Part shown: positions 1 to 9,340 of the stretch, in pieces
How positions within the stretch are numbered: the stretch's first letter is position 1
Layout: every line of letters starts with the position of its first letter
Assembly: GCA_022538095.1 (NCBI GenBank)
Contig: JAKYXN010000058.1
Coordinates: 1 to 32,212 of the forward strand
Length of the DNA stretch: 32,212 nt
From: Puniceicoccaceae bacterium K14
GTDB lineage: Bacteria; Verrucomicrobiota; Verrucomicrobiia; Opitutales; Opitutaceae
Direction: 5' to 3'
Notes under the pieces: model-generated
What the model was told of the DNA's origin: nothing
The model's database searches: none
What the model saw: the letters and a program-made list of their open reading frames with translations, nothing else
Made by a program: the position numbers and the translations under genes

Positions 1-120
1 CCATGCTTAACGGTTTCATGGAAGAGGCACCCTAACTGCTTTTTGAGAAAAAGCGCTATTAAAATGCGACTATTTTAAAGAAAATTGCTCTAGTCGGACT
101 AATTTTGTGCTCCGCTTGAG

Positions 121-2685
121 TTAGTTCTCAGCTCCGAAAAAATCTAATTGATTATCATCAACTTGCACGTGGATTTTCTTTCGTGGCTTCGCTTTGGGAG
201 TAGGCGATGACACGGTGACAGAGGCGTCGTCTGACTCTAATCGCTCGAGAATTTCTTTTGCTCGAGCGATTACGGGTGAGGGGAGCCCGGCTAGCCTTGC
301 CACCTGAATTCCGTAGCTGCGATCAGCGGCACCCTCTATCACTTGTCGGACAAAAACGATGTCGTCGTTCCATTCTTTGACAGCAACTGAGAAATTTTTT
401 AATCGATCCAGGTGTTTGTCAAGTTGTGTAAGTTCCTGATAGTGAGTAGCAAAAAGAGTTTTAGGGCCGTCCTGAGATTCTCGGTGTAGGTGTTCTACAA
501 CGGACCAGGCGATGCTTAGCCCATCGTAAGTACTCGTGCCGCGGCCGATCTCGTCTAAGATGATTAAACTCTTACTGGTGGCATTGTTTAGGATGTTAGC
601 CGTTTCGTTCATCTCGACCATAAAAGTAGAGTTGCCTCTTGCTAAGTCGTCGCTAGCGCCGACTCGCGAGAAGATACGGTCCACGATCCCGATATTTGCT
701 TGAGTCGCTGGTACCCAAGAACCGATTTGGGCAAGAAGCGTTATTAGAGCAACTTGTCGAATGTATGTACTCTTACCCGCCATATTGGGGCCGGTTATGA
801 GGTGAATCTGGCTTTCGCTGGAACTCAGTTGCGTGTGATTGGGGATAAATGCGTGACTTCCCGCCATTCCGGCAGATTGCTGCTTGAGCATTTGCTCTAC
901 GACCGGATGTCGACCTTCAGTTATCTCTATCTGATCGTTATCGCCCAAGTTTGGCTTGCAGTAATTCCACAAACGGGCGATTTCAGCCCAACCGCAAAAG
1001 ACATCGATTTCCGCTAGAGCGTTTGCAATTTGACGAAGAGCAACAGACTCCTCCAGAGTGGCCTGAACAAGTCCGACGAAGAGCTCTTCTTCGCGCCGTT
1101 TGCTGTTTTCTTCAGCGTGGAAAATTTCTTTTTCTTTAATTTTGAGCTCCTCGGTTACGAAGCGCTCGCAGTTGACCATGGTTTGCTTGCGTATATAATT
1201 ATCGGGTACGTTGCCGAGATTTGATTTGGTAACTTCTATGAAATATCCAAATGCTCCATTGTACTTGATTTTCAGGTTTTTGATCCCAGTGCGCTCGCGT
1301 TCCTCCAATTCCAGAGCGGACAGCCATTGTTTGTTGTCCGTTGTCATGGACAGCATTTTGTCTAGTTCCTCGTCGTAGCCCTTTGCGATATAGCCACCGT
1401 CTTGCAGGTTGTTTGGAAGCTCGTCCTTGAGTGCACGATTGAGAAGCTCGTTTAAGTGAGGAAGATCATGTATTTTGGCAGAAACTGTATCGAGAGCTGT
1501 TCCTGAGAATTCGCCTAAGGTTTCTTGAATCAGTGGTAGCTGATTTAAAGTCTCTTTGATTCCACCTAGTTCGCGAGGATTGCGGAGCTTGTTCTGCAGG
1601 CGTCCCAATATTCTGACTACGTCTCGGATCGATTTTAGGAGATCTTGAAGTTCACCTTTCGCTAAAGGAGATCCAATAAGCGCTTCTATGCAGTCTTGCC
1701 TGCGTTCCAGTTCTTGTATGCATCGCTCTGGAGCGATTAGCCATTGCTCAAGTAGGCGGGCCCCTGCGGCGGTCGCAGTCTTGTTAATAGCCTGAAGGAG
1801 GCTACCTTCGCGGGTTCCGCGAGTAGAGCGAAATACTTCGAGGTTTCGTAGGGTAGACGGATCGATTAAAAGAGCTGCCTCGCTTTTGTATTCTTTGATG
1901 GATGACAGGTTTTCAGGCTTTGCTCGTAGGTTTTCCTTAACGTAGTGCAAGAGAGCTCCAGCAGAGCCCAGTGCCTTGTGCTGAGTGTCTAGGCCGAAGC
2001 CTTCCAGATTGATGACTCCAAGCGTTTCCATGACGCCTTGAGCGCCTGCGTCGTTATCGAAGTGGTATCCAGGAAGTTCTGTTACGGAACGAGAATTTAG
2101 AAAATGTACGATTTCGTTTTGCTGCGAACCATCATGGGCCTCCGCCATCCATTTTTCCTTTTCTCCTTCAATTATTAGCATTTCTGCTGGATCGATGGAG
2201 CTAAGGACTGGCATGAGGTCATCCAAATTTTTTTCAAACGCGATTTGGAATTCTCCGGTGGAAAGATCGAGCCAGGCGAGGGCTGCTCCGCTTTTGTCGT
2301 TTTCGAAGGCAGCTAAGTAATGGTTGCGAGTCGATTCGAGTTGATTGTCCTCGATTGTGGTACCTGGCGTTAAAATCCGAGTGAGGGCTCGTTTGACTAG
2401 CTTACCGGTTTGCGGCGTTTCTACTTGTTCACAGATCGCGACTTTCTTACCCGCTTTGAGCGCTTTTCCGATGTATTGTTCCGCAGCATGATAGGGGATG
2501 CCTGCCATCATGTAATCGCTGCGTTTGGTCAATGTGATACCTAGAATTTGAGCCCCAATCTCAGCGTCTTCGTGAAACATTTCATAGAAGTCTCCAAGGC
2601 GGAATAGGAGTAAGGTATTTGTAGGAAGTGACTTCTTCACTTCGTAATACTGCTCCATCATTGGGGTAATCTTTTTCTTAGCCAT
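121..2685 (-). CDS. mutS: DNA mismatch repair ATPase MutS
   Basis: MutS recognises base mismatches and small loops in DNA and starts methyl-independent or MutL-dependent repair. The 854 residues match the usual length of bacterial MutS. The N-terminal mismatch-binding domain carries the Phe-X-Glu element (FYE, residues 33-35) in the GDFYEMF context. The C-terminal ABC-type ATPase has Walker A GPNMAGKST (about 632-640), Walker B ending in Asp711-Glu712 followed by IGRGTST, and the FATHYQEL switch. The C-terminus ends in a hydrophobic LDFFGAEN tail, as many MutS proteins do (an interaction tail is inferred). The ATG at 2685 starts at MAKKKITPMM, as in the family, and no clear Shine-Dalgarno precedes it. 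The gene stands alone and diverges from the hydrolase at 2930. All key motifs are intact, so it should be functional. Confidence 0.98.
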   Translation of the reverse strand: MAKKKITPMMEQYYEVKKSLPTNTLLLFRLGDFYEMFHEDAEIGAQILGITLTKRSDYMMAGIPYHAAEQYIGKALKAGKKVAICEQVETPQTGKLVKRALTRILTPGTTIEDNQLESTRNHYLAAFENDKSGAALAWLDLSTGEFQIAFEKNLDDLMPVLSSIDPAEMLIIEGEKEKWMAEAHDGSQQNEIVHFLNSRSVTELPGYHFDNDAGAQGVMETLGVINLEGFGLDTQHKALGSAGALLHYVKENLRAKPENLSSIKEYKSEAALLIDPSTLRNLEVFRSTRGTREGSLLQAINKTATAAGARLLEQWLIAPERCIQELERRQDCIEALIGSPLAKGELQDLLKSIRDVVRILGRLQNKLRNPRELGGIKETLNQLPLIQETLGEFSGTALDTVSAKIHDLPHLNELLNRALKDELPNNLQDGGYIAKGYDEELDKMLSMTTDNKQWLSALELEERERTGIKNLKIKYNGAFGYFIEVTKSNLGNVPDNYIRKQTMVNCERFVTEELKIKEKEIFHAEENSKRREEELFVGLVQATLEESVALRQIANALAEIDVFCGWAEIARLWNYCKPNLGDNDQIEITEGRHPVVEQMLKQQSAGMAGSHAFIPNHTQLSSSESQIHLITGPNMAGKSTYIRQVALITLLAQIGSWVPATQANIGIVDRIFSRVGASDDLARGNSTFMVEMNETANILNNATSKSLIILDEIGRGTSTYDGLSIAWSVVEHLHRESQDGPKTLFATHYQELTQLDKHLDRLKNFSVAVKEWNDDIVFVRQVIEGAADRSYGIQVARLAGLPSPVIARAKEILERLESDDASVTVSSPTPKAKPRKKIHVQVDDNQLDFFGAEN

Positions 2686-2929
2686 AAAGTAAGGTATTCA
2701 CTGCTTTTGAGAAGAGGGGAAGGCAAGCTTCTGCCTATTCTCGGGGCAAGAAAAATCGCGACTTGAGAGGTGTCGTTGCGAAGACTTTTGAACGTCTAGC
2801 CATTTTGTTGAACGGTCTTAACCATGGTGAGAAATTCAAGGAGGTCTTTGAACGAGCGTCTCTATCGGCTCAAGTATCTCTTAAAAAAGTTTTGGACTTT
2901 TAAGGTCCATGGCCGCTTGCTCGAAGTGT

Positions 2930-3706
2930 ATGGACTTATTCTATCGAGAGTTTGGGGAAGCGGGAAATCCGCAAATGGTGATCTTGCACGGTCTTATGGG
3001 ATCCTCGCGTAATTGGCAAGCGGCTGCAGCGGATCTCGGAGCCAAGTATCATGTTTTTTGCTTGGATTTGCGCAATCATGGCGAATCACCTCATGTCGCA
3101 CCACATTCTTATGATGGCATGGCGGAAGACGTACTTGATTGGATGGCATCCCATAGTGTAACGAAACCTATTTTGATGGGGCATTCGATGGGCGGGAAGC
3201 TCGCAATGAAGTTGGCTTGTGAGAATCCCGAAAAAATAGGATCTTTGATCGTAGTGGATATTGCTCCTAAAACATATCCAAACTCCCACGACACAGAATA
3301 TGTGGCGATGAGAAAGGTTGATATGGTTTCTCTCAAAAGTCGAACGGAAGCCGCGAGATTACTTGAGGAGGATATAGATGATTGGGCAATGCGCCAGTTT
3401 CTTGTGACCAATATCGTTCGTGATAAGCAAACTGGAGGCTATCGTTGGCAAATAAACTTGGGTGAGTTGGAGTCGAATCAGCGGTCGATTGAAGCCTCAT
3501 CGTTAGAAGATGGACAGTGCTACCTCGGAGAGGTTATGTTCGTTGTAGGTGGAATGTCTGCGTATTTCAAGGATGGTGACGAGCCGATTGTTAGAAAACA
3601 TTTTCCAAAAGCAGAAATTAAGACGATCGTAGAGAGTGGGCATAATCCTCATTTTGAACGTCGAGAAGAGTTTGTCTCCCTTGTGAATGAGTTCGTTGGT
3701 CCATAG
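2930..3706 (+). CDS. Alpha/beta hydrolase, YbfF/ABHD11-like esterase
   Basis: This is a soluble alpha/beta-hydrolase of the YbfF-type esterase group. It shows the oxyanion segment HGLMGSSRNW, the family block DLRNHGESPH, the nucleophile elbow GHSMGG, and a C-terminal catalytic His in SGHNPHFE. These are all the elements of a Ser-Asp-His triad enzyme. Substrates of this family are short acyl esters or thioesters in vitro; the physiological substrate here is unknown. An upstream in-frame ATG at 2909 would add seven residues (MAACSKC), but family members normally begin just before the FYREFG-like strand, so I chose 2930. The gene stands alone between mutS (divergent) and the M50-like gene, with about 185 nt downstream that hold no obvious terminator. 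Confidence 0.9.
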   Translation: MDLFYREFGEAGNPQMVILHGLMGSSRNWQAAAADLGAKYHVFCLDLRNHGESPHVAPHSYDGMAEDVLDWMASHSVTKPILMGHSMGGKLAMKLACENPEKIGSLIVVDIAPKTYPNSHDTEYVAMRKVDMVSLKSRTEAARLLEEDIDDWAMRQFLVTNIVRDKQTGGYRWQINLGELESNQRSIEASSLEDGQCYLGEVMFVVGGMSAYFKDGDEPIVRKHFPKAEIKTIVESGHNPHFERREEFVSLVNEFVGP

Positions 3707-3893
3707 TGACTGCGGTGATTCAGAAGATCTTAAGGTTGTCTTTATGATTAACGGATGCGAATGGTTTTGAGTTATTAGAAGCGTACTTAATTTGATTTTC
3801 CTTAAAAGTGAGTGAAGGCTACAGGGTGCGATTGTTGAAAATGCTCGTCATTCGGGTGTGGTTGCTTAATTTTCGAGCGAGTCTAATTTATTG

Positions 3894-4406
3894 ATGGAAG
3901 GTGCAAGTAACGGAGAGATCTTTTTGAAGTTAACCATTTTGTTGGTATGTTACCCGTTGGGCTTGGTTGTTAGCGTGTTTGTTCATGAGTTGGGCCACTC
4001 GATGGCTGCTTTGGCTGTGACAAAACAACCAATACATTTGGCGATAGGAAAGGGCGAGCTTCTTGAGAGAATAAGCATTGGGCGTTTGAGTGTTCACGCT
4101 TCTTGGAGAGGCATGCAGTTTGGGTCGACTCGTTATGATCGCTCGTTGGAGTCGCGCAATACTCAGTTGCTGATTGCTTTGGGTGGCCCTCTTTTAACGG
4201 TCTTGCTGGCGGTTTCGCTCGGGTGGTTCTTGAAGGATATACCGCTTGGCGGATGGCAAGGCCTATCGAGTCTTGCGTTATTTGTCGCCAATTTCCGGAT
4301 ATTGATTGTCTCGCTCTGGCCAATGGAGTATCGACCTAATAGTGACGGCGAAGAAATCTGGCTAAGTGATGCCTTGGATATCTGGCGCCTGTTACGGAGA
4401 AAGTAG
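3894..4406 (+). CDS. Small M50-like (site-2 protease type) membrane metallopeptidase
   Basis: A 170-residue integral membrane protein. An HExxH zinc motif (HELGH) sits in the first hydrophobic segment (LVVSVFVHELGHSMAAL). Near the C-terminus, LWPMEYRPNSDGEEIW resembles the Asn/Pro...Asp-Gly element that gives the third zinc ligand in M50/S2P proteases. A further hydrophobic segment starts at LLIALGGPLLTVLL. It is shorter than most S2P enzymes and has no PDZ domain, so it is either a minimal M50B-like protease or a catalytic relic. A TTG at 3891 could also start translation; the ATG at 3894 is preferred. No neighbouring gene suggests its substrate. Confidence 0.72.
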   Translation: MEGASNGEIFLKLTILLVCYPLGLVVSVFVHELGHSMAALAVTKQPIHLAIGKGELLERISIGRLSVHASWRGMQFGSTRYDRSLESRNTQLLIALGGPLLTVLLAVSLGWFLKDIPLGGWQGLSSLALFVANFRILIVSLWPMEYRPNSDGEEIWLSDALDIWRLLRRK

Positions 4407-4488
4407 AGTTGATATTCAGGAAAATATGGCATTCAGCGAGCTGAAGGCCACGGATGCGGAAGAGATACTATGGGACGCCTCGCTTGCG

Positions 4489-5385
4489 CTATTCGTCAGG
4501 ATTGTAGGCTGACAGCTCGGATTCTTTAATTTCGAATAATTCCATGCCTTCGTTGGTTACGATGAGGGTTTCTTCGTCGTCCCAACAAATCGCCTCGCAT
4601 TGGCCTGCTTTAATTTTCAGACGAAATGCTTCTCCGTTGAGGTAGTTGTCACTGCTTTCTGGTTTATGGAAAACCCAGATGGACTTGTAAGTGAGAACGG
4701 CTATTTTCGAACCGTCAGGGGAGGAGTCGGCACCGGTGACTTGCGCTCCGATCTCGAAGTCGTTGATATAAGTTAACTCATTTATTGAGTCGCTATCTTC
4801 TGTATCTAGGCGGTACAATTTCGTGCTCGTATCGCTACGGTGCTTGGTAAGGAAATACAATTTTTCGTTGGATACGAAGAAAGCTTCGCAATCGAAATTA
4901 CGCTTGCTTGGAGGAAAGGCCGTTTGGTCGGGATATGCGAAGGGGATGGTCTTAAGAGTCCGTGTAGAGTTTTGTTCGATTGGATTGGGTTCTCGTATTT
5001 TGTATACTGCTAGGTCTTTACGTGTGTTTGCGTTGTTTCCAAAGGCTCCGATGTACAAATTGCCGTTGCTGTCCATCGCGAGCTCTTCCCAGTCGATGTT
5101 TATCGCATCTCCAATTTTTAAGCCTTTGTAGGAATCTGCATCCCATTCGGGCTGAATTGTTTGCCCATCTCGTGTGACCGCAAAAATTCGAGCAAAGTCG
5201 CCTGAATCGTTATGAGTCCAATAGGTGTTCGCCAACGTTCTGCTTTTCACAAAGCCGCTAGACTCGTTGATTTCTTTGGATTGAAACTTAGCGTAAGCTT
5301 CGAGCTTTTTTGATTTGGCTTGGCAGGAGTTTGTGAAAGTAAGCAAGCCGACGATTACGAATAGTGAGCGAGATGGAATTTTCAT
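4489..5385 (-). CDS. Exported or lipoprotein beta-propeller-like protein, unknown function
   Basis: The 298-residue protein starts with a hydrophobic signal (MKIPSRSLFVIVGLLTFTNSC). Its Cys could be a lipobox Cys, although TNSC is a poor lipobox, so cleavage by signal peptidase I remains possible. The mature part has repeated strands of the type WTHNDSG...IFAVTRDG, NGNLYIGAFGNN, EKLYFLTKHRSD and DGSKIAVLTYKS. These resemble the blades of a beta-propeller, and the conserved-looking DWEELA segment (around residue 100) resembles proteins annotated as SdiA-regulated or esterase-like propellers. I do not recognise a specific function. It faces the M50-like gene tail to tail (83 nt between stops) and diverges from the sigma54 activator. 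Confidence 0.75.
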   Translation of the reverse strand: MKIPSRSLFVIVGLLTFTNSCQAKSKKLEAYAKFQSKEINESSGFVKSRTLANTYWTHNDSGDFARIFAVTRDGQTIQPEWDADSYKGLKIGDAINIDWEELAMDSNGNLYIGAFGNNANTRKDLAVYKIREPNPIEQNSTRTLKTIPFAYPDQTAFPPSKRNFDCEAFFVSNEKLYFLTKHRSDTSTKLYRLDTEDSDSINELTYINDFEIGAQVTGADSSPDGSKIAVLTYKSIWVFHKPESSDNYLNGEAFRLKIKAGQCEAICWDDEETLIVTNEGMELFEIKESELSAYNPDE

Positions 5386-5531
5386 AGGTTGGTGAACCGG
5401 TAGTTACGTGGTGGAGTCGAATTTGTCGAGGCTCGTTTCGGTTACGAATTCACGTTTATTTACAGAGCAGGGCTATCTTGAACTTTCAAAAGTATGCAGT
5501 AAATTTACAAAAGGTAATATTTTTCGAAAAT

Positions 5532-5547
5532 TGGCCTAAATCATGCA
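5532..5547 (+). promoter_or_regulatory. Candidate sigma54 promoter upstream of the NtrC-like gene
   Basis: The sequence reads TGGCCT-AAATC-ATGCA. It keeps the GG-N10-GC core of the sigma54 (RpoN) consensus TGGCAC-N5-TTGCW but deviates at three positions. A start about 12 nt past the GC would give a ~100 nt leader before the ATG at 5663. Autoregulation by the encoded activator would fit, but the match is weak. The rest of the 5386-5662 intergenic region shows no other clear signal. Confidence 0.3.
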
Positions 5548-5662
5548 TTGTGGTTCGGTGCAAAAGTTATTGCTAAACTTACAGGTTCCCTTGCAATAGG
5601 GGCCAAACTTTCCGTCGACCGATAACATTTACAGGTCGATCTTCTACTATCTTATCTACGAT

Positions 5663-7243
5663 ATGCTTCCTGACAAAAGCCAATTTACAGTTCTAATTGT
5701 TGATGATGACGACGAAATCCGCTACTCGCTAGGCCGAGTCCTAGGCAGCCAAGGATACAGTATCGTACCGGCCGGAAGTGGCGAAGAAGCTATTGAGAAA
5801 ATCAAGTCGGGCCTCAGCCCGGACTTGGTCTTTATGGACATCCGTATGGGTGGTATTACGGGGATTGAAACGCTACAGCATATGCGTTCGCTGGATTCTA
5901 ACCTGCAGATCATTTTGATGACGGCTTTTGGGACGGCGCAGACGGCGATCGAAGCGATGAAGTTTGGAGCTCATGACTACATTATGAAGCCGTTTGATGT
6001 GGATAAGGTTTTGGGTCTGGCGGAGGCTGCGATTTCTGCAGCGAACGATCTGAAGACGGCTGATAGCTACGAGGTTAAAGTTAACAGCGAAGACTACAAA
6101 GATGGCATTGTTGGGAATTCTCCTGCGATGCAGGAAGTCTTTAAGATAATTGGTCAAGTTGCAGCGAGCGATGCCACTGTGCTGATTACGGGCGAAAGTG
6201 GTACTGGTAAAGAGTTGATCGCCAATTGTATCTACAAGCACAGCTTGCGTTCAGGGGGTCCATTTGTAGCGGTAAATTGTGCCGCGATCCCGGACAACCT
6301 TATCGAGAGTGAGCTGTTTGGTCATGAGAAAGGTGCCTTCACTGGAGCGACTACGCAGCGCATCGGCAAGTTTGAGCAATGTGATCGAGGAACGATTTTC
6401 TTAGATGAAATCGGAGATATGGCTCTGGCTACTCAAACGAAGATTTTGCGAGCGGTTCAAAGTGGCGAAATTCAACGTGTCGGTGGTACGGAAACAATCA
6501 CAGTGAACGTACGTTTAATCGCTGCCACGAATAAAGATTTGGAGAAAATGGTGGAGGAAAAGACTTTTAGAGAGGATCTTTACTACCGCTTAAACGTTTT
6601 CCGGATAAAGCTACCATCCCTCGTAGAGCGCCGCGAGGACATTCAAGATATCGTGGATTATATGCTACAGAGCCTCTTGAAGGAGCGTAAGGCAAAGGCG
6701 AAGAAAGTAACTGCAGACGCAATGAATGCCTTGGTGAGCTATGACTGGCCGGGTAATGTTCGAGAGTTGGGTAATGTCGTTTATCACAGCGCTGTGGTTG
6801 CTCAAGGAGACACTATTTTGTTGAAGGATCTCCCAAGTACGATCCTGCAGGCTGTGGGATCCATTGGTGGAGCTGCACCGGCTGTTTCGCCAACAGTAGA
6901 GAGTGCGCAGGCTGTTGATGTTGAGAAACCTCGCTTCGATCCATACGCAGTGACTAGTAAGCCTGCAAAGCCGGTTGTGGCTGAAGTTCAGGAAAAGGTT
7001 AGCGCTGTGGAATCCATTTTGCCACAGCCGCAAACGTTTGTTAGATCTTTGCCGGAAACCTACGATTTTCTCTACGGGGAATTGAAGGAGCAAAAAAAGA
7101 AGCGGATCTTATCGCTCATTGAGAAGGAAATGATTGAAAGAGCGATCGAAGATACCGGTGGCAATCAAGCGAGGGCGGCTGAGATCTTGGGTATTACACG
7201 TAATACTCTCAAGAAGAGGCTAGACGAGTACGCTGGCCGCTGA
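5663..7243 (+). CDS. NtrC-family sigma54-dependent response regulator
   Basis: A 526-residue activator in the standard order receiver, AAA+, Fis. The receiver (about 8-120) has acidic Asp14-17, phosphoacceptor Asp59 (LVFMDIRMG), Thr87 and Lys109. The AAA+ domain (about 150-395) has Walker A GESGTGKE (177-184), the sigma54-contacting GAFTGA loop (224-229), Walker B FLDEIGD (247-252), and the arginine-rich [13 protein letters not shown] and [10 protein letters not shown] blocks. The Fis-type helix-turn-helix is at the end ([21 protein letters not shown]). A ~80-residue Pro/Ala/Val-rich linker separates AAA+ and Fis. All residues needed for phosphorylation, ATPase and sigma54 contact are present. 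No histidine kinase is adjacent, so the input is unknown. The nearby nitrate locus with a candidate sigma54 promoter makes a nitrogen role plausible but unproven. No Shine-Dalgarno is visible before the ATG. Confidence 0.96.
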   Translation: MLPDKSQFTVLIVDDDDEIRYSLGRVLGSQGYSIVPAGSGEEAIEKIKSGLSPDLVFMDIRMGGITGIETLQHMRSLDSNLQIILMTAFGTAQTAIEAMKFGAHDYIMKPFDVDKVLGLAEAAISAANDLKTADSYEVKVNSEDYKDGIVGNSPAMQEVFKIIGQVAASDATVLITGESGTGKELIANCIYKHSLRSGGPFVAVNCAAIPDNLIESELFGHEKGAFTGATTQRIGKFEQCDRGTIFLDEIGDMALATQTKILRAVQSGEIQRVGGTETITVNVRLIAATNKDLEKMVEEKTFREDLYYRLNVFRIKLPSLVERREDIQDIVDYMLQSLLKERKAKAKKVTADAMNALVSYDWPGNVRELGNVVYHSAVVAQGDTILLKDLPSTILQAVGSIGGAAPAVSPTVESAQAVDVEKPRFDPYAVTSKPAKPVVAEVQEKVSAVESILPQPQTFVRSLPETYDFLYGELKEQKKKRILSLIEKEMIERAIEDTGGNQARAAEILGITRNTLKKRLDEYAGR

Positions 7244-7376
7244 GTTTCGACAAGCCTATTGAAGATCCTTTCTTCTTTGCTGGAAATTCGCGATGAGGTG
7301 ACTTCCGGTTGGCAGTCACTCTGTATGCGAATATTGCGCTTGCCCCGCTGTTGAAATTGGTATGGCAAAGTGGCTT

Positions 7377-8288
7377 ATGAAGAAAGCGTTACTATTTTCT
7401 GGTCAAGGCGCTCAAAAAGTGGGCATGGGCAAAGATCTCTATGACAATAGCGATCTTGCTCGCTCGTTGTACGACAAGGCCGATGAGATTCTCGGTTGGA
7501 AGTTGACGACCGCGAGCTTTGAAGGTCCGGATGAGTTTTTGACCGAAACAAAAGTATGCCAACCAGCATTGTTTGTGCATGGTTATGTGCTCTACAGTTT
7601 GCTGAAAGAGTCATCTGCTTTGGAAGGGGCATCTATCGCGATGGGGCTTAGCTTGGGTGAGGTCACGGCTTTGACAGCTGCGGGCGTTTTTGATTTTGAA
7701 ACGGGGCTGAAAGTTGTCGCTGAGCGTGGGCGTTTGATGCAGGAAGCATGCGAGGCGACTCAGGGATCAATGGCCTGTATCATCGGAGTTGATCGTGAGA
7801 CTGTTGCGAGTTTCTGTGCAGAGCAGGACGTAGATATGGCAAATTTGAATTGCCCGGGGCAGATAGTGATCTCTGGAGAAGCCGATAAGATTGCAGGTGC
7901 AGTGAAAGCTGGAACTGAGAAGGGGTTCCGTCGCGTGATACCTTTGAATGTTGCGGGTGCCTATCACAGTCGCTTGATGGAACCAGCCCGTACGGCATTT
8001 GCGAAATATTTGAGTACTGTAGAATTTAAAGAATCGGCACTTGTTACCTTAACGAACACGACGGGTAAGGAAGTTGCGGGAGCGGATGCGATCAAGGAAG
8101 CACTTGAAAAGCAAGTGGTCTCCTCAGTGCTCTGGGAGGACTGCATGACGCGTGCGGCAGAACTTGGAGTGGAAGAATTTGTGGAGCTTGGCGTCGGAGG
8201 TGTTTTGAAGGGAATGGTAAAACGCACTAACAAAACGTGGGCAAATACCAGCTTTGATAAGTGGGAAGACGTACAGTCTGCCGGTTAG
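7377..8288 (+). CDS. fabD: Malonyl-CoA:ACP transacylase FabD
   Basis: FabD transfers malonyl from CoA to acyl carrier protein to feed fatty-acid elongation in the cytoplasm. The protein begins with the family block LLFSGQGAQKVGMG. The nucleophile elbow is GLSLGE (the Ser lies 97 residues from the ATG at 7362, or 92 from 7377). The malonate-binding Arg is in ERGRLMQ and the catalytic His in VAGAYHSRLM. GLSLG instead of GHSLG is also the form I recall from plant and cyanobacterial enzymes, so it is not a defect. An in-frame ATG at 7362 would add MAKWL; I prefer 7377 because KKALLFSGQGAQ is the normal family N-terminus. Other fab genes are not adjacent, and a terminator follows directly. Confidence 0.96.
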   Translation: MKKALLFSGQGAQKVGMGKDLYDNSDLARSLYDKADEILGWKLTTASFEGPDEFLTETKVCQPALFVHGYVLYSLLKESSALEGASIAMGLSLGEVTALTAAGVFDFETGLKVVAERGRLMQEACEATQGSMACIIGVDRETVASFCAEQDVDMANLNCPGQIVISGEADKIAGAVKAGTEKGFRRVIPLNVAGAYHSRLMEPARTAFAKYLSTVEFKESALVTLTNTTGKEVAGADAIKEALEKQVVSSVLWEDCMTRAAELGVEEFVELGVGGVLKGMVKRTNKTWANTSFDKWEDVQSAG

Positions 8289-8317
8289 TTAATTTGTCTC
8301 TCCCAAGGAGTTTCCAG

Positions 8318-8353
8318 GCGTTCGCTCTTTAAATAGGACGAGCGCTTTTTATT
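8318..8353 (+). terminator. Intrinsic terminator after fabD
   Basis: A 7-bp stem GCGTTCG/CGAGCGC (one G-T pair) encloses a 14-nt loop and is followed by TTTTTATTT. It lies 30 nt past the fabD stop and reads in the plus direction; the LysR gene converges from the other side. Confidence 0.75.
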
Positions 8354-8362
8354 TGGATACGG

Positions 8363-9274
8363 CTAACCTTTTACTCCGTCGAAGACGCTTTCGCACAGAC
8401 CGATGAAGGTTTCCTCCATCAGAGTAGGTTTGCGACCCTTGAGGTGACAGACTGCCCAACTGCGTTTCACTTTCTTTTGTCCCAGGCCAACAACGAATAG
8501 GGATTCTTCTTCTGATTCTTTTTGAACGATCCATGGAGCAACGATTCCGACTCCAATCCCGATTTTAACAAGCTCTTTGATGGCCTCCATACTGCCCAAC
8601 TCGATGACGTTTGAAAGATCATGGCCTTCTGAGCGGAAGTGCTTCCTTACTAATTCAAAGGTGTAACTTTTTTTGCTATAGGTTACATAGCTTTGCTGTT
8701 CTATTTCGTTGAGCGGCGCGTTTTTCCGACTCGCCCAAGGATGCATGGGAGAAACTACAAATTGTAAGGCGTCTTCGAATACGATCTGGTGCTGAATGTC
8801 ATCTTGTCCTGGTGGAATAAGGGTCAGAGCCATGTCGATTTCGTTGGACCGTAGCAGTTCAAGGAGTTCTTTAGCGTCTCCTGGTACTACTGAAAGCTGA
8901 CAATCTGGAAAGGTTTGGCGGAATTCGCGAATCAATGATGGTAATACATATTGGCATGCTGTGGTGCCTGCTCCGATCCGTAATCTGCCTGCTCCCCATT
9001 TGCCCAGTGAATCCAGCTCTGTGCGCACGTGCTGCATTTGTCTTATCATGCGCTCTGCAGCTGACAGGAAATTTTCACCAGCTTGAGTCAGGTGAATTTT
9101 GCGCCCTAGTCGCGAAATAAGTGAGCAATTTAGATCATCTTCAAGCGCTTTGATTGAGTGGCTGACCGCTGATTGTGTCAGGTTGAGTTGCTTGGCTGCG
9201 AGGGTGAAGCTCCCTGTATGTGCCAAGGTGCGGAACGCAAGTAATTGTCTGCTATCTATGATCTCTTCTCTCAT
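8363..9274 (-). CDS. LysR-type transcriptional regulator, probable regulator of the nitrate uptake genes
   Basis: A typical 303-residue LysR regulator. The N-terminal winged helix-turn-helix (about 9-66) contains the LysR signature AHTGSFTLAAKQLNLTQSAVSHSIKALE. It is followed by a two-lobed effector domain starting at GRLRIGAGTTACQYVLP. The gene diverges from the NasS-like/nrtABCD cluster with only 66 nt between starts, the usual arrangement for a LysR protein that controls the divergent operon and itself. Cyanobacterial nrt operons are controlled by the LysR protein NtcB, and gamma-proteobacterial sulfur/nitrogen genes by CysB/Cbl, so a nitrate or nitrogen effector is a reasonable inference. 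I cannot assign the effector from sequence. A 17-bp palindrome in the shared intergenic region is a candidate operator. Confidence 0.93.
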   Translation of the reverse strand: MREEIIDSRQLLAFRTLAHTGSFTLAAKQLNLTQSAVSHSIKALEDDLNCSLISRLGRKIHLTQAGENFLSAAERMIRQMQHVRTELDSLGKWGAGRLRIGAGTTACQYVLPSLIREFRQTFPDCQLSVVPGDAKELLELLRSNEIDMALTLIPPGQDDIQHQIVFEDALQFVVSPMHPWASRKNAPLNEIEQQSYVTYSKKSYTFELVRKHFRSEGHDLSNVIELGSMEAIKELVKIGIGVGIVAPWIVQKESEEESLFVVGLGQKKVKRSWAVCHLKGRKPTLMEETFIGLCESVFDGVKG

Positions 9275-9301
9275 GAATTCAATTAATAAATGTCATGAAA
9301 G

Positions 9302-9318
9302 AATTAAAAATATTAATT
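9302..9318. promoter_or_regulatory. Candidate LysR operator palindrome
   Basis: AATTAA-AAATA-TTAATT is a perfect 6-bp inverted repeat with a 5-nt spacer. It lies 27 nt from the LysR start and 22 nt from the first transporter-cluster start. It fits the loose T-N11-A LysR box, but AT-rich palindromes also arise by chance. Confidence 0.4.
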
Positions 9319-9340
9319 TCAAGCAAAATGATACGTTGGC

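Noticed and set aside
3-35. Open frame from the window edge ending in TAA (MLNGFMEEAP), followed by a GCTTTTT/AAAAAGC hairpin at 38-54
   Set aside because: It could be the C-terminus of an upstream plus-strand gene, but ten codons are too few to support a call and the hairpin has no T-run.
2824-3012. 62-codon plus-strand frame with a good Shine-Dalgarno-like AAGGAGG nearby
   Set aside because: It overlaps the start of the alpha/beta hydrolase in another frame, its composition is not protein-like, and the AAGGAGG lies inside the frame with no start at a proper distance.
7298-7319. GTGACT/AGTCAC inverted repeat between the sigma54 activator and fabD as a terminator
   Set aside because: The 6-bp stem has a 10-nt loop and no T-run after it.
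7362-8288. FabD active-site GLSLG in place of GHSLG as a possible defect
   Set aside because: The same form is known to me from plant and cyanobacterial enzymes and the rest of the active site is intact.
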